64,000 nucleotides of DNA from Candidatus Competibacteraceae bacterium (GTDB lineage: Bacteria; Pseudomonadota; Gammaproteobacteria; Competibacterales; Competibacteraceae): positions 310,001 to 374,000 of the forward strand of contig RXIV01000001.1 in NCBI GenBank assembly GCA_003989085.1, written 5' to 3'. This document shows positions 26,971 through 35,689 of the stretch, piece after piece (the first letter of the stretch is position 1; each line of letters opens with the position of its first letter). The position numbers and the translations under genes were made by a program. The notes under the pieces were generated by a model. The model did not search any database, was not told the DNA's origin, and worked only from the letters and a program-made list of their open reading frames with translations.

Positions 26971-27984
26971 ATGAATCGGACGCTCCTGCATTGCGCCGTC
27001 CTGGCGCTCGCCGCCGGTTCCTTTCCCGCCGCCGGCTGGCCCCAACCGCCCACCGCCAATGCCCGACAATGGCTGGAACGGATGATCCAGGCCACCCAGA
27101 CGCTGAACTATGAAGGGACTTTCGTCTATGTTCAGGGGCCGTACATCGAGGCGATGCACATTGTCCATAGCGGTGGCAACGACCACGAGCGGCAGCGGCT
27201 GATCTCACTGAGCGGCCCGCTCCGGGAAGTCGTAGTCGCCAATAACAGCGTGATTTGCCTGTCGCCAGAACGGCAGGCCACGGTTGCCGGCAGCGACTAC
27301 CCGCGATCCCCGTTTCCGGTGTCGATCCCCAGTGAACTGGGTCAGCTGGAAAGCCATTATGAATTTACCGTGCTGGGCGAGGATCGGGTCGCCGGGCTGG
27401 ATACCCAGATGATCGCCATTCGGCCCAAGGATACTTGGCGGTTTGGCTACCGGCTGTGGCTGGATCGACGCAATGGGATGGTATTACGCTCGGCGCTGCT
27501 GGACGACAAAGACCATCCGGTCGAGCAGCTGATGTTCACCGACTTCCAGCTTAAGCCGCACATCGACGAGGCCGAATTCAAAACGCCCACCGCGCCGCTG
27601 GAAACCCAGCTACCGCCGGGCTCTCCGTCCGGTGGGAACGCCAAGGCGGCGACCGGGGAGCCGGTCACGCAATCAGAGTGGCGGATTGGGCAAATGCCAG
27701 AGGGTTTTATCAAGGCGTTGCATAACCGTTTTGTTAAGACTCCAGGCCATCGGCAGACCGAGCATTTAGTGTTCGCCGATGGGCTGGCGACTATTTCGGT
27801 GTTTCTGGAAAAGTTGGACGGAGCGCCGGCGTTGTTGCAGGGCGCCTCCCAACTTGGTTCGATGAACGCTTTCGGGATGACGCTGGACGGTTATCAAATC
27901 CTGGTGGTTGGTGAAGTGCCGGCGGCTACCGTGAAGCGCATTGCTGATTCAATCCAGCATACAGGCGGGGTAGCTAAACCATGA
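26971..27984 (+). CDS. rseB: Sigma-E regulatory protein RseB/MucB
   Basis: A 337-residue periplasmic protein with a signal peptide (about 1-24, cleaved near AAGWPQP). It is a MucB/RseB sensor that binds RseA and shields it from DegS until lipoproteins or lipopolysaccharide signals release it. Seen motifs: MIQATQTLNYEGTFVYVQG near the mature N-terminus, and FGYRLWLDRRNGMVLRSALL in the middle. The gene starts 9 bases after rseA and its stop overlaps the rseC start as ATGA, so the three regulators are translated as a block. Confidence 0.95.
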   Translation: MNRTLLHCAVLALAAGSFPAAGWPQPPTANARQWLERMIQATQTLNYEGTFVYVQGPYIEAMHIVHSGGNDHERQRLISLSGPLREVVVANNSVICLSPERQATVAGSDYPRSPFPVSIPSELGQLESHYEFTVLGEDRVAGLDTQMIAIRPKDTWRFGYRLWLDRRNGMVLRSALLDDKDHPVEQLMFTDFQLKPHIDEAEFKTPTAPLETQLPPGSPSGGNAKAATGEPVTQSEWRIGQMPEGFIKALHNRFVKTPGHRQTEHLVFADGLATISVFLEKLDGAPALLQGASQLGSMNAFGMTLDGYQILVVGEVPAATVKRIADSIQHTGGVAKP

Positions 27985-28454
27985 TTGAAGCACAGGGTAT
28001 TGTCGCAGAGGTCGGCGCTGGCTACATCTGGCTGGACATCCAACGCCAGTCGGCTTGCGGTTCCTGCCATGCTAGCGCCGGGTGCGGGACAGCGGCGCTG
28101 GCGAAGGTCTGGGGTGGGCGTTCGACCCGGGTGCGGGCCGTCTCGGAATTGGCGTTGCAGGCAGGCGATGCGGTCATCGTTGGGTTGGCCGATGGCGTGT
28201 TGCTGCGCGGGGCGCTGCTGGCTTATCTGTTGCCGATTGCGCTGTTGCTGGCGGGCGCCTTGTTGGGCGAATCCGCCTTTGCCGGGGCGGGCGAAGAGCC
28301 CGTCGTGCTGCTTGGCGCGCTAGGCTTGGGACTGGGCTTTCTGGTCGTGCGCATTCGATCCCGCCGGCTGCGGAATGACCCCCACTATCAGCCGGTCGTG
28401 CTGCGCCGGGTGCTCCCAGCCGCCGTGCCCGGCTGTGTGCTTTCTGCGTCTTGA
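27981..28454 (+). CDS. rseC: RseC/MucC family protein
   Basis: A 157-residue protein with the RseC cysteine pattern ACGSCHASAGCGTAAL at the N-terminus (four Cys in a compact motif), then two membrane helices at about 75-95 and 102-120. RseC modulates the SoxR-reducing system and sigma-E in some bacteria; its mechanism is not settled. The last gene of the rpoE operon; it ends 6 bases before a TATAAT hexamer that may serve lepA. Confidence 0.93.
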   Translation: MIEAQGIVAEVGAGYIWLDIQRQSACGSCHASAGCGTAALAKVWGGRSTRVRAVSELALQAGDAVIVGLADGVLLRGALLAYLLPIALLLAGALLGESAFAGAGEEPVVLLGALGLGLGFLVVRIRSRRLRNDPHYQPVVLRRVLPAAVPGCVLSAS

Positions 28455-28466
28455 TCCCGCTATAAT
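28438..28466 (+). promoter_or_regulatory. Candidate sigma-70 promoter before lepA
   Basis: TATAAT at 28461-28466 is a perfect -10 hexamer. The sequence 17 bases before it, TGCTTT, is a poor -35. A start near 28473 would give a leader of about 110 bases that contains the stem-loop described separately. Confidence 0.45.
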
Positions 28467-28487
28467 CCCACCTTAGATTTTTACCTG

Positions 28488-28566
28488 CCGCGATGCACCC
28501 AATGGAATCGGGGCTGATCAGCCGGCTTATCACACCCCTCACAACCTTTCCAGCATCGCGGATTTT
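28488..28566 (+). promoter_or_regulatory. Structured leader upstream of lepA
   Basis: CCGCGATGC (28488-28496) and GCATCGCGG (28553-28561) form a 9-bp perfect stem; the intervening 56 bases contain a 12-base perfect palindrome GGCTGATCAGCC (28512-28523). The right arm is followed by ATTTTT, like a rho-independent terminator, and the left arm is preceded by ATTTTT too. It stands between the -10 element and the TTG start of lepA, so it may act as an attenuator, or as the end of the rpoE transcript. Confidence 0.5.
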
Positions 28567-28582
28567 TCCAAGAGAACAAGGA

Positions 28583-30385
28583 TTGAAACAGGACACCGTT
28601 CGCAACTTTTCCATTATTGCCCATATCGATCACGGTAAATCTACGCTTGCTGATCGTTTCATCCAGATTTGCGGCGGCCTGACTGCACGGGAAATGGCCG
28701 ATCAAGTGCTCGATTCAATGGACTTGGAGCGGGAGCGCGGCATTACCATCAAGGCGCAAAGCGTTTCGCTGCGCTATCCGGCCCGCGATGGACAAATCTA
28801 CCAGTTTAATATTATCGACACGCCAGGCCATGTTGACTTTTCCTACGAAGTCTCCCGCTCGCTGGCCGCCTGCGAAGGCGCCTTGCTGGTGGTGGACGCC
28901 GCTCAGGGCGTTGAGGCGCAGAGCGTCGCCAACTGCTACACCGCCATAGAGCAGGGTCTGGACGTGCTGCCGGTGCTGAACAAGATCGACCTGCCTTCGG
29001 CAGACCCGGAGCGGGTCGCGCATGAAATCGGCGACATTATTGGCCTGGACGCCAGCCATGCCTTGGGTGTCAGCGCTAAAAGCGGTTTGGGTGTGGCCGA
29101 GTTGCTGGAAGAAATCATCATTCGCATCCCGGCCCCGCAGGGCGATCCCAACGGCCCGCTCAAGGCGCTGATTATCGACTCATGGTTCGACAATTTCGTC
29201 GGGGTGATCTCGCTGGTGCGGGTGATGGATGGTTGCATCACGCCCAAACAGAAAATCCAGGTGATGTCCACCGGGCGCAATTTTCAGGTTGAATCGGTCG
29301 GCATCTTCACCCCCAAGCGCAGCGACCAGCCAGTATTAAATACAGGCGAAGTCGGTTACATCATCGCTGGAATCAAGGATATTGACGGCGCGCCGGTTGG
29401 CGACACTTTCACTGGTGCGGATCGTCCAGCCGCCGAGCCGTTGCCGGGATTTCGGAAGATTCAGCCGCGGGTGTTCGCCGGCTTGTTCCCGGTGGATTCC
29501 GACGATTTCGGCAACCTGCGCGAAGCCTTGCAAAAGCTGCGACTGAACGATGCCTCCTTGTACTTTGAGCCGGAAACCTCGCAGGCAATGGGCTTCGGTT
29601 TCCGTTGCGGCTTTCTGGGCCTGCTGCACATGGAGATCGTCCAGGAACGCCTGGAGCGGGAATACCACCTTGATCTGATCACCACCGCGCCAACGGTGGT
29701 CTACGAAGTCCTGACCGCCACCGGTGAAACACTAACGATCGATAATCCCGCCAAGCTCCCGCCCAGCAACGAAATTGCTGAAGTGCGCGAGCCGATCATC
29801 ATTGCTCACATCCTGACCCCACAGGAGCATCTAGGCGCGATCATTACCCTGTGTATCGAAAAACGCGGGGTGCAGCGAGGCCTGCACTACACCAGCAGCC
29901 AAGTGCAACTGAGTTTTGAGTTGCCGATGAGCGAAGTGGTGATGGATTTTTTCGACCGGCTGAAATCGGTCAGTCGTGGCTTTGCTTCATTTGAATACAG
30001 CTTCGAACGGTTTCAGGCGGCGCCACTGGTCAGGCTGGATGTGCTGATCAATGGCGAAAGGCTGGACTCGCTGTCGGCCATCGTTCATCGCGACCAAGCC
30101 CAACGCCGGGGTCACGATCTGGCGGTCAAACTCAAGCAATTGATTCCCCAGCAGATGTTTGAGGTGGCGATTCAGGCGGCGATTGGCAGCCAAATCATCG
30201 CCCGCACCACGGTCAAGGCGTTGCGTAAAAACGTCATCGCCAAGTGCTACGGCGGCGATGTGACCCGCAAACGCAAGTTGTTGGAAAAGCAGAAGGCCGG
30301 CAAGAAGCGGATGAAGCAGGTCGGCAAGGTAGAAATCCCGCAGGACGCCTTTCTGGCTGTGCTGCAAATGGACAAGAACTCGTGA
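28583..30385 (+). CDS. lepA: Elongation factor 4 (LepA)
   Basis: A 600-residue translational GTPase that back-translocates stalled ribosomes and helps 30S assembly. G-motifs: AHIDHGKST at 13-21, the switch I region with RGITIK, DTPGH, NKID. The C-terminal domain with [16 protein letters not shown] is specific for LepA. I choose the TTG at 28583 ([19 protein letters not shown]) because this gives the family length (599 in Escherichia coli) and the start fits homologues; two upstream ATG codons would add 27-30 residues that overlap a strong stem-loop and lack a ribosome site. It lies 128 bases after rseC and just before lepB. Confidence 0.95.
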   Translation: MKQDTVRNFSIIAHIDHGKSTLADRFIQICGGLTAREMADQVLDSMDLERERGITIKAQSVSLRYPARDGQIYQFNIIDTPGHVDFSYEVSRSLAACEGALLVVDAAQGVEAQSVANCYTAIEQGLDVLPVLNKIDLPSADPERVAHEIGDIIGLDASHALGVSAKSGLGVAELLEEIIIRIPAPQGDPNGPLKALIIDSWFDNFVGVISLVRVMDGCITPKQKIQVMSTGRNFQVESVGIFTPKRSDQPVLNTGEVGYIIAGIKDIDGAPVGDTFTGADRPAAEPLPGFRKIQPRVFAGLFPVDSDDFGNLREALQKLRLNDASLYFEPETSQAMGFGFRCGFLGLLHMEIVQERLEREYHLDLITTAPTVVYEVLTATGETLTIDNPAKLPPSNEIAEVREPIIIAHILTPQEHLGAIITLCIEKRGVQRGLHYTSSQVQLSFELPMSEVVMDFFDRLKSVSRGFASFEYSFERFQAAPLVRLDVLINGERLDSLSAIVHRDQAQRRGHDLAVKLKQLIPQQMFEVAIQAAIGSQIIARTTVKALRKNVIAKCYGGDVTRKRKLLEKQKAGKKRMKQVGKVEIPQDAFLAVLQMDKNS

Positions 30386-30386
30386 G

Positions 30387-31235
30387 ATGCCTATGAATAT
30401 TGATTTTGCTGCGGTGCTGGTGGCGCTGACGGGACTGACCGGCGGCATCTGGTTGCTGGATGCGTTGGTGCTGGCCCCCCGCCGCGCCGCAACCGTGATG
30501 AGCGACGCCAAGGCAACCCTTGCCGCGCCGGGGCGTTTGCCGTGGTATGTCGACCTGTCCAAATCGTTTTTCCCGGTGATTCTGGCGGTGCTGGTGCTGC
30601 GTTCGTTCATTATCGAGCCGTTTCGGATTCCATCGGATTCAATGGTGCCCACCCTCCTCAATGGCGATTTTATCCTGGTTAACAAGTTTTCCTATGGTCT
30701 GCGTTTGCCGGTGCTGAACGCTAAGTTCTTCGGTAGCGGTCAGCCGGCGCGGGGTGATGTAGTGGTGTTTCGTTATCCACGCGAACCGTCGGTGGCCTAT
30801 ATCAAGCGGGTGGTCGGCTTGCCTGGCGACCGGCTGGAATACCGGAATAAGCAGTTGTTCATCAACGGTCAACCGGCGGCGCTGACGCCATTGCCCGCCG
30901 ATCCCGCCCGGCCTGGCTATCAGCAGTTTGATGAGCAGCTGGGGCAAGTCAACCATCGTATTCAGTTAATGGCGGACGGGCGCTGGCCGGTGGTGGATCT
31001 CTGGCAAGGCCTGGAATTGCGCCGGGAGCCGGACGGAACCATCGCCTGGGAATATCAGGTGCCGGATGGCCATTACTTTGCCATGGGCGATAACCGCGAT
31101 AACAGTAGCGACAGCCGGGTATGGGGGCCGCTGCCGGAAGAAAATCTAATCGGCAAGGCGTTTTTTATCTGGATGAATCTGAACTGCATTACCTTCAACG
31201 GCCAATGCAGCCGGATTGGCGATAGCATCAAGTAG
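30387..31235 (+). CDS. lepB: Signal peptidase I
   Basis: A 282-residue inner-membrane protease that removes signal peptides from exported proteins. Two membrane segments are seen near residues 6-27 and 61-78. The catalytic Ser85 is in RIPSDSMVPTL and the general base Lys140 in YIKRVVGLPGD; the box GDNRDNSSDSR at about 230-240 is also present. All catalytic parts are intact. The gene starts one base after the lepA stop, the usual lepA-lepB order. Confidence 0.97.
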   Translation: MPMNIDFAAVLVALTGLTGGIWLLDALVLAPRRAATVMSDAKATLAAPGRLPWYVDLSKSFFPVILAVLVLRSFIIEPFRIPSDSMVPTLLNGDFILVNKFSYGLRLPVLNAKFFGSGQPARGDVVVFRYPREPSVAYIKRVVGLPGDRLEYRNKQLFINGQPAALTPLPADPARPGYQQFDEQLGQVNHRIQLMADGRWPVVDLWQGLELRREPDGTIAWEYQVPDGHYFAMGDNRDNSSDSRVWGPLPEENLIGKAFFIWMNLNCITFNGQCSRIGDSIK

Positions 31236-31263
31236 ACAAGTAGATAAATTAAGGGGGCGTGAT

Positions 31264-31647
31264 ATGCGGACAAGACAGTGGGTCAAAGTAAAAGGTCAGC
31301 AGCGCGGCATGAGTTTAATCGGCATGTTGCTGGTGATGGTTCTGATTGGGTTGGTGGCGGTGGTGGCCATGCAGGTATTCCCGATGTACAGCAACTACCT
31401 CTCGGTTAAATCCACCATTGAGACCGTCCGCAAAGAGTCGGTCGCGCAAATGGCTGTTCCTGAAATTCAGGCCGCCATCCAAAAACGCTTTAATATTGGT
31501 TATGTCGAAGTCATCCAGGCGAAAGACATCAAGATCCGCAACGACCGTAGCGGTAAAGTAGCCGAACTGGTTTATAACGATGAGCGGGAATTATGCTGTA
31601 TGTTTTATATTACGCTCAAGGTTAACGAAACCATTCCGCTGCAGTGA
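31264..31647 (+). CDS. DUF4845 family membrane protein
   Basis: A 127-residue protein with an N-terminal helix of pilin-like look, RGMSLIGMLLVMVLIGLVAVVAMQ, read in two parts, followed by a soluble region. This is the DUF4845 family, found between lepB and rnc in many gammaproteobacteria and of unknown role. The start at 31264 is chosen since GGGGG lies 6 bases before it. The stop overlaps the GTG start of rnc. Confidence 0.9.
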   Translation: MRTRQWVKVKGQQRGMSLIGMLLVMVLIGLVAVVAMQVFPMYSNYLSVKSTIETVRKESVAQMAVPEIQAAIQKRFNIGYVEVIQAKDIKIRNDRSGKVAELVYNDERELCCMFYITLKVNETIPLQ

Positions 31648-32309
31648 ATCCTCCCATCAGCCGGCTGTGCGCGGCGCTGGGCTATGTCTTCCAGCAGCCT
31701 GAGTTGCTGGAAGAGGCGCTGACCCACCGCAGCGCTTCCGCCCACAATAACGAGCGGTTGGAGTTTCTCGGCGATGCGCTGCTGAATTTGATTATTGCCG
31801 AATATCTGTTCCAGCAGTATCCCCAGGCCAGTGAAGGCGAGATGAGCCGGCTGCGGGCCAGCCTAGTCAAAGGCGAAACCTTGGCTAAACTGGCGCGCAC
31901 CCTGAATTTAGGCGACTGGCTACGGATGGGGCAGGGCGAACTGAAAAGCGGCAGCTTCCGGCGCGAATCGGTTTTGTCCGACACCCTGGAGGCGATTTTC
32001 GCCGCAGTGTATCTGGATAGCAGCTTTGCCGCCTGCCGTGAATTAATCCTGCGGCTGTATCGGCGTTGGCTGGTCGGCTTAGCCAGCGCTAGTGAACTGA
32101 AAGACCCCAAAACCCGTTTGCAGGAATACCTGCAAGCCCGCCAGCAACCCTTGCCGATTTACAACGTGCTGGAAATTCGCGGTGAACCGCACATACAGAG
32201 CTTCGTAGTGGAATGCCTTACTGCCGCCTCGCGCACTGTCGCGCTAGGCAGCAGTCGGCGCAAGGCCGAACAGGAAGCCGCCCGACAAGCTTTGGAGAAA
32301 ATCCAGTGA
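31644..32309 (+). CDS. rnc: Ribonuclease III
   Basis: A 221-residue double-strand-specific RNase for rRNA and mRNA processing. The signature reads NERLEFLGDA with catalytic Glu40 and Asp44; the second metal site is LSDTLEA with Asp113 and Glu116. The C-terminal dsRNA-binding domain ends at SRRKAEQEAARQALE. It begins with GTG overlapping the previous stop (GTGA), and its own end overlaps the GTG start of era. Confidence 0.97.
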   Translation: MNPPISRLCAALGYVFQQPELLEEALTHRSASAHNNERLEFLGDALLNLIIAEYLFQQYPQASEGEMSRLRASLVKGETLAKLARTLNLGDWLRMGQGELKSGSFRRESVLSDTLEAIFAAVYLDSSFAACRELILRLYRRWLVGLASASELKDPKTRLQEYLQARQQPLPIYNVLEIRGEPHIQSFVVECLTAASRTVALGSSRRKAEQEAARQALEKIQ

Positions 32310-33211
32310 CCTCATCCGTTCGCGCCGGCTACGCCGCCCTGCTGGGTCGGCCCAATGTTGGCAAGTCCACTCTGCTAAACCGGCTGCTTGGCCAGAAGCT
32401 CAGCATCACCGCCCCTAAGCCTCAAACCACCCGCCACGTCATCCTCGGCATCCAGACCTTGCCAGAGGCGCAAATCGTCTATGTAGACACGCCGGGTCTG
32501 CACCGCCAGGGCCGACGGGCAATGAATCGTTACCTGAACCGAGCTGCAGCCAGCGTCATCGGCTATGTGGATGTCGCCATTTTCCTGATTGAAGCCCTGC
32601 GCTGGACCGATGAAGATCAGGATGTTTTGGACCGGCTGGCCGGTTTTCCCGGACCGGTGGTGCTGGCGATCAACAAGGTGGATCGGATCGCCGATAAATC
32701 ACGTCTATTGCCCTTCCTGCAAGAAATCGCCGGGAAACGGAATTTCACAGAAGTGACGCCGCTGTCCGCGCTCAAGGGCGATAACGTGGCGGAACTGGAG
32801 CGGATCATCGCCCGGTTGTTGCCGACTCAGGCTTTCCTGTTTCCGGAAGACCAGCTCACCACGGCCAGCGAGCGGTTTCTGGTCGCGGAACTGATCCGTG
32901 AGAAGCTGACCCGGCTGCTGCGCGAAGAACTGCCCTATGCGCTGACCGTCGAGATTGAACAGTTCATTGAAGAGGAGCGGCTGGTGCGCCTCCACGCCGT
33001 GATCTGGGTTGAACGCGCCAGTCAGAAAGGTATTGTCATCGGCGAGAAAGGCGCAACGCTGCGCGAGGTGGGCCGCCAGGCTCGCCAGGATATGGAGCAG
33101 TTGCTGGGCCGCAAGGTGTTTCTGGAAACCTGGGTCAAGGTGCGTGAGGGCTGGTCCGATGACGAACGGGCGTTGCGTAGCCTGGGCTACGCTGATCCTG
33201 GCGCACCCTGA
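32306..33211 (+). CDS. era: GTPase Era
   Basis: A 301-residue GTPase needed for 16S rRNA maturation and 30S assembly. G1 is GRPNVGKST (14-22), G3 DTPG, G4 NKVD. The C-terminal KH domain is seen in GIVIGEKGATLREVG. The start is GTG at 32306, with GGAG 8 bases upstream; this gives the same length as Era of Escherichia coli. Its start overlaps the rnc stop, the classical rnc-era coupling. Confidence 0.97.
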   Translation: MTSSVRAGYAALLGRPNVGKSTLLNRLLGQKLSITAPKPQTTRHVILGIQTLPEAQIVYVDTPGLHRQGRRAMNRYLNRAAASVIGYVDVAIFLIEALRWTDEDQDVLDRLAGFPGPVVLAINKVDRIADKSRLLPFLQEIAGKRNFTEVTPLSALKGDNVAELERIIARLLPTQAFLFPEDQLTTASERFLVAELIREKLTRLLREELPYALTVEIEQFIEEERLVRLHAVIWVERASQKGIVIGEKGATLREVGRQARQDMEQLLGRKVFLETWVKVREGWSDDERALRSLGYADPGAP

Positions 33212-33246
33212 CCCTTGCTGGTGCGATCCTGCCGGTTGAGCGCCTG

Positions 33247-33954
33247 ATGCGTGTCCTACTGCAACCGGCCTTTATCCTGCACCGCCGTCCTTATCGTAAT
33301 ACCAGCCTGCTGCTGGATGCTTTCAGCCTGGAGCAGGGACGGATTGGATTGGTGGCGCGGGGTGCGATGGCTCCCCGCTCCCGGCTGAAAGGCCTGTTGC
33401 AACCCTTTACGCCGCTGCTGTTATCGTGGAGCGGTGCGGACGAATTGGCAACCCTGACCGGGGCGGAAGACGCCGGTTTGCCTATCGCTTTGCCAGCCTG
33501 TCGTGCGCTGGCCGGGCTTTATGTCAACGAACTGCTGGTGCGGCTGCTGCGCCGTCTGGACCCGCAACCTGGTTTGTTCACCGCCTACGAAACCCTGTTG
33601 ACGGAACTGGCGGCCGCTTCTGGCGAGGAACCGGCGTTGCGGCGCTTCGAGAAACGATTGCTGGATGAACTTGGTTATGGCCTGAATCTGGATTGCGAAG
33701 CGGTCAGCGGTCAGCCCCTTGTCGCCGAGACGCAATATCGCTATGTGCTGGATCAGGGGCCGCTGGCTATGAGTGGCGACGAGAGCGGCGTGCCGATTTC
33801 CGGTGAGAGTCTGCTGGCTTTGCGCGACGGCAGGCTTGCCGACCCTGCCATCCTGCGGGAAGTCAAACGTCTGACCCGCGCTGCACTGGCGGCACAACTG
33901 CGGGGCCGGGCGCTGAAGGCGCGAGAACTGTACCGGGTGCGGAGGGGAGCGTAG
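33247..33954 (+). CDS. recO: DNA repair protein RecO
   Basis: A 235-residue recombination mediator of the RecFOR path, loading RecA on SSB-coated DNA. The N-terminal OB fold begins LQPAFILHRRPYRNTSLLLDAFS, read in two pieces, and the segment VARGAMAPRS is usual. The C-terminal part has no zinc-binding Cys cluster, as in other gammaproteobacteria. It follows era after 35 bases, the common rnc-era-recO order; pdxJ, often next, is not here. Confidence 0.95.
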   Translation: MRVLLQPAFILHRRPYRNTSLLLDAFSLEQGRIGLVARGAMAPRSRLKGLLQPFTPLLLSWSGADELATLTGAEDAGLPIALPACRALAGLYVNELLVRLLRRLDPQPGLFTAYETLLTELAAASGEEPALRRFEKRLLDELGYGLNLDCEAVSGQPLVAETQYRYVLDQGPLAMSGDESGVPISGESLLALRDGRLADPAILREVKRLTRAALAAQLRGRALKARELYRVRRGA

Positions 33955-34009
33955 CGCCTGGCCGGGTCATGTCCAATTCTCCCCAAACAAAATCGGGTGG
34001 CGAACCGGC

Positions 34010-35587
34010 TCAGGCCATAGCGGCAATCGCCGCTTGCAGTCGCGCTAAATCTCCATCGCCATGAGTCTTGAGTGGCTGTTCATCCGCGCCCGGCGGCTCG
34101 TCGTATTGAAGCTGTCGCTCCAGCACCGCCACATCCGCTTCGGCGGCGTCATCGCCTCGCGCTCGCCGCACCGCGACCCGCTCGCGCAAAGTGGCCGGTT
34201 CACCGATGCAATCCAGCAGGATGAACGGGACGCCATGCCGGGCAGCCAGTTCGCGAAACGGTTGGCGGTGGTCGCGTTTCTGGAAGGTGGCGTCGACCAG
34301 AACGGGATGCCCTGCATCCAGCAACCTGTCCGCCAGTTCATATAAACGCTGATAGGTGCGGGCGCTGGCGTCTGGCGTGTACAAACCCTGACCAAGCGCT
34401 GACCGGCTGTCGTCCAATGGGCCGAGGCCGAACAGTCGCTTGCGCTCGACATCAGAGCGGATGCGGATCGCGCCGGGGAATATTTCCAGCAGTTGCCCGG
34501 TGCGCCGCGATTTGCCGGAACCCGAGACGCCGTGAGTAATCAACAGGAATGGTGCCGCCGGGCGGGTCAAGGTCAGCGCTAGGTGCAAATAAGCCCGGCA
34601 TTGCTCACGGGCGGCGGTGCGGGCTGCTTCAGGAATGCTCTCCTGACTGGCCTGAATCGCATTAATCTTGGCGCGCACCATTGCCCGATAAACTTGGTAA
34701 TAGTCCAGCAGCGCCGCGCCAGCGAAATCGCCGCTGTATTCCAGATAGGCGTTCAACACCCGTTGGGCGAACGGCGTGGCTTGGCGCGAGCGCAAGTCCA
34801 TGGTCAGAAACGCCAGATCGTTCATTACGTCAATCCAGCGGAAATCATCATTAAACTCGATGCAGTCGAAAATCATGACCTGGCCGCTCTCAGTCAGCAC
34901 CATATTGCCCAGGTGCAGATCGCCGTGGCCCTCGCGGATCCATCCGCCGGCCTTGCGTTCCGCCAACAGCGGGCGCAGCCGGCTGAAAGCGTTCAAGGTC
35001 CAGCGTTCCACATCCGCCAGCGTGGCGAGCTCAGCCGGATCGACCAACAGGGGTCGGGTGTGGCTGAAATTGTCCAGCATCGGTTGTTGCACCCGCTCCG
35101 GTGTTCCCAGTGAGGTAGCGGGATCAGCGGCGGGAATAGCGCGGTGGAATTTCGCCAGGCGCCGCGCCAAGGCGTCCAGATGACGCAGCTCCAGCTTGCC
35201 GGCGGCGAGCCATTGGTCCAGCAGCGCGGTCTGGGGAAAACGGCGCATCCGCACCGCGTAGTCGATCACCGGGCCGGACGGATCGCCCAGCCGAGGCTCA
35301 GCGGCGCTGCCACTGATTGGAATACAGTCAAGGTACAAATCTGGCGCCAGACGACCATTCAGCCGCAATTCCTCTTCACAGTAGTATTTCCGCCGGGCCA
35401 GACTGGTAAAATCGAGAAAACCCAGATTCAGGGGCTTTTTGACTTTATAGGCATAGTCGCCGGCCAGCAGAACATGGGAAATATGGGTTTGCAAATGGTC
35501 GACCTTCGTCACCGGCTGTGGATAACGCGCTGGTTGCAACAGCGCCGCAATCAGCGCCGCTTGGTCATAGGGTTGATGGGCTTGCAC
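34010..35587 (-). CDS. Two-domain protein: aminoglycoside phosphotransferase-like kinase fused to a P-loop kinase-like domain
   Basis: A 525-residue cytoplasmic fusion. Residues about 30-330 have the protein-kinase-like APH fold, with the catalytic loop HGDLHLGNMV and the metal motif IFDCIEF. Residues about 345-520 hold a P-loop domain, GVSGSGKS, of the AAA_33/zeta-toxin-like nucleotide kinase type, with DATFQKRDHR after it. The N-terminal motif VYKVKKPLNLGFLDF-like (here DYAYKVKKPLNLGFLDF) is a hallmark of this fused family, found widely in proteobacteria. The natural substrate is unknown; antibiotic resistance is unlikely given its core setting. It is convergent with recO and divergent from mrcB. 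Confidence 0.88.
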   Translation of the reverse strand: MQAHQPYDQAALIAALLQPARYPQPVTKVDHLQTHISHVLLAGDYAYKVKKPLNLGFLDFTSLARRKYYCEEELRLNGRLAPDLYLDCIPISGSAAEPRLGDPSGPVIDYAVRMRRFPQTALLDQWLAAGKLELRHLDALARRLAKFHRAIPAADPATSLGTPERVQQPMLDNFSHTRPLLVDPAELATLADVERWTLNAFSRLRPLLAERKAGGWIREGHGDLHLGNMVLTESGQVMIFDCIEFNDDFRWIDVMNDLAFLTMDLRSRQATPFAQRVLNAYLEYSGDFAGAALLDYYQVYRAMVRAKINAIQASQESIPEAARTAAREQCRAYLHLALTLTRPAAPFLLITHGVSGSGKSRRTGQLLEIFPGAIRIRSDVERKRLFGLGPLDDSRSALGQGLYTPDASARTYQRLYELADRLLDAGHPVLVDATFQKRDHRQPFRELAARHGVPFILLDCIGEPATLRERVAVRRARGDDAAEADVAVLERQLQYDEPPGADEQPLKTHGDGDLARLQAAIAAMA

Positions 35588-35689
35588 GGCGCGGACTCCG
35601 GATTGTGAAAATGAAGACGGTTAGGATAAAGCAGAATCAACACGATGCGCCAAGCCGATTAACGGCAGCGCCTCCAGACGAGAACCCAC

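Noticed and set aside
28493..28582. ATG-started N-terminal extension of lepA
   Set aside because: The extra 30 residues are absent from the family, overlap a strong stem-loop and have no ribosome-binding site.
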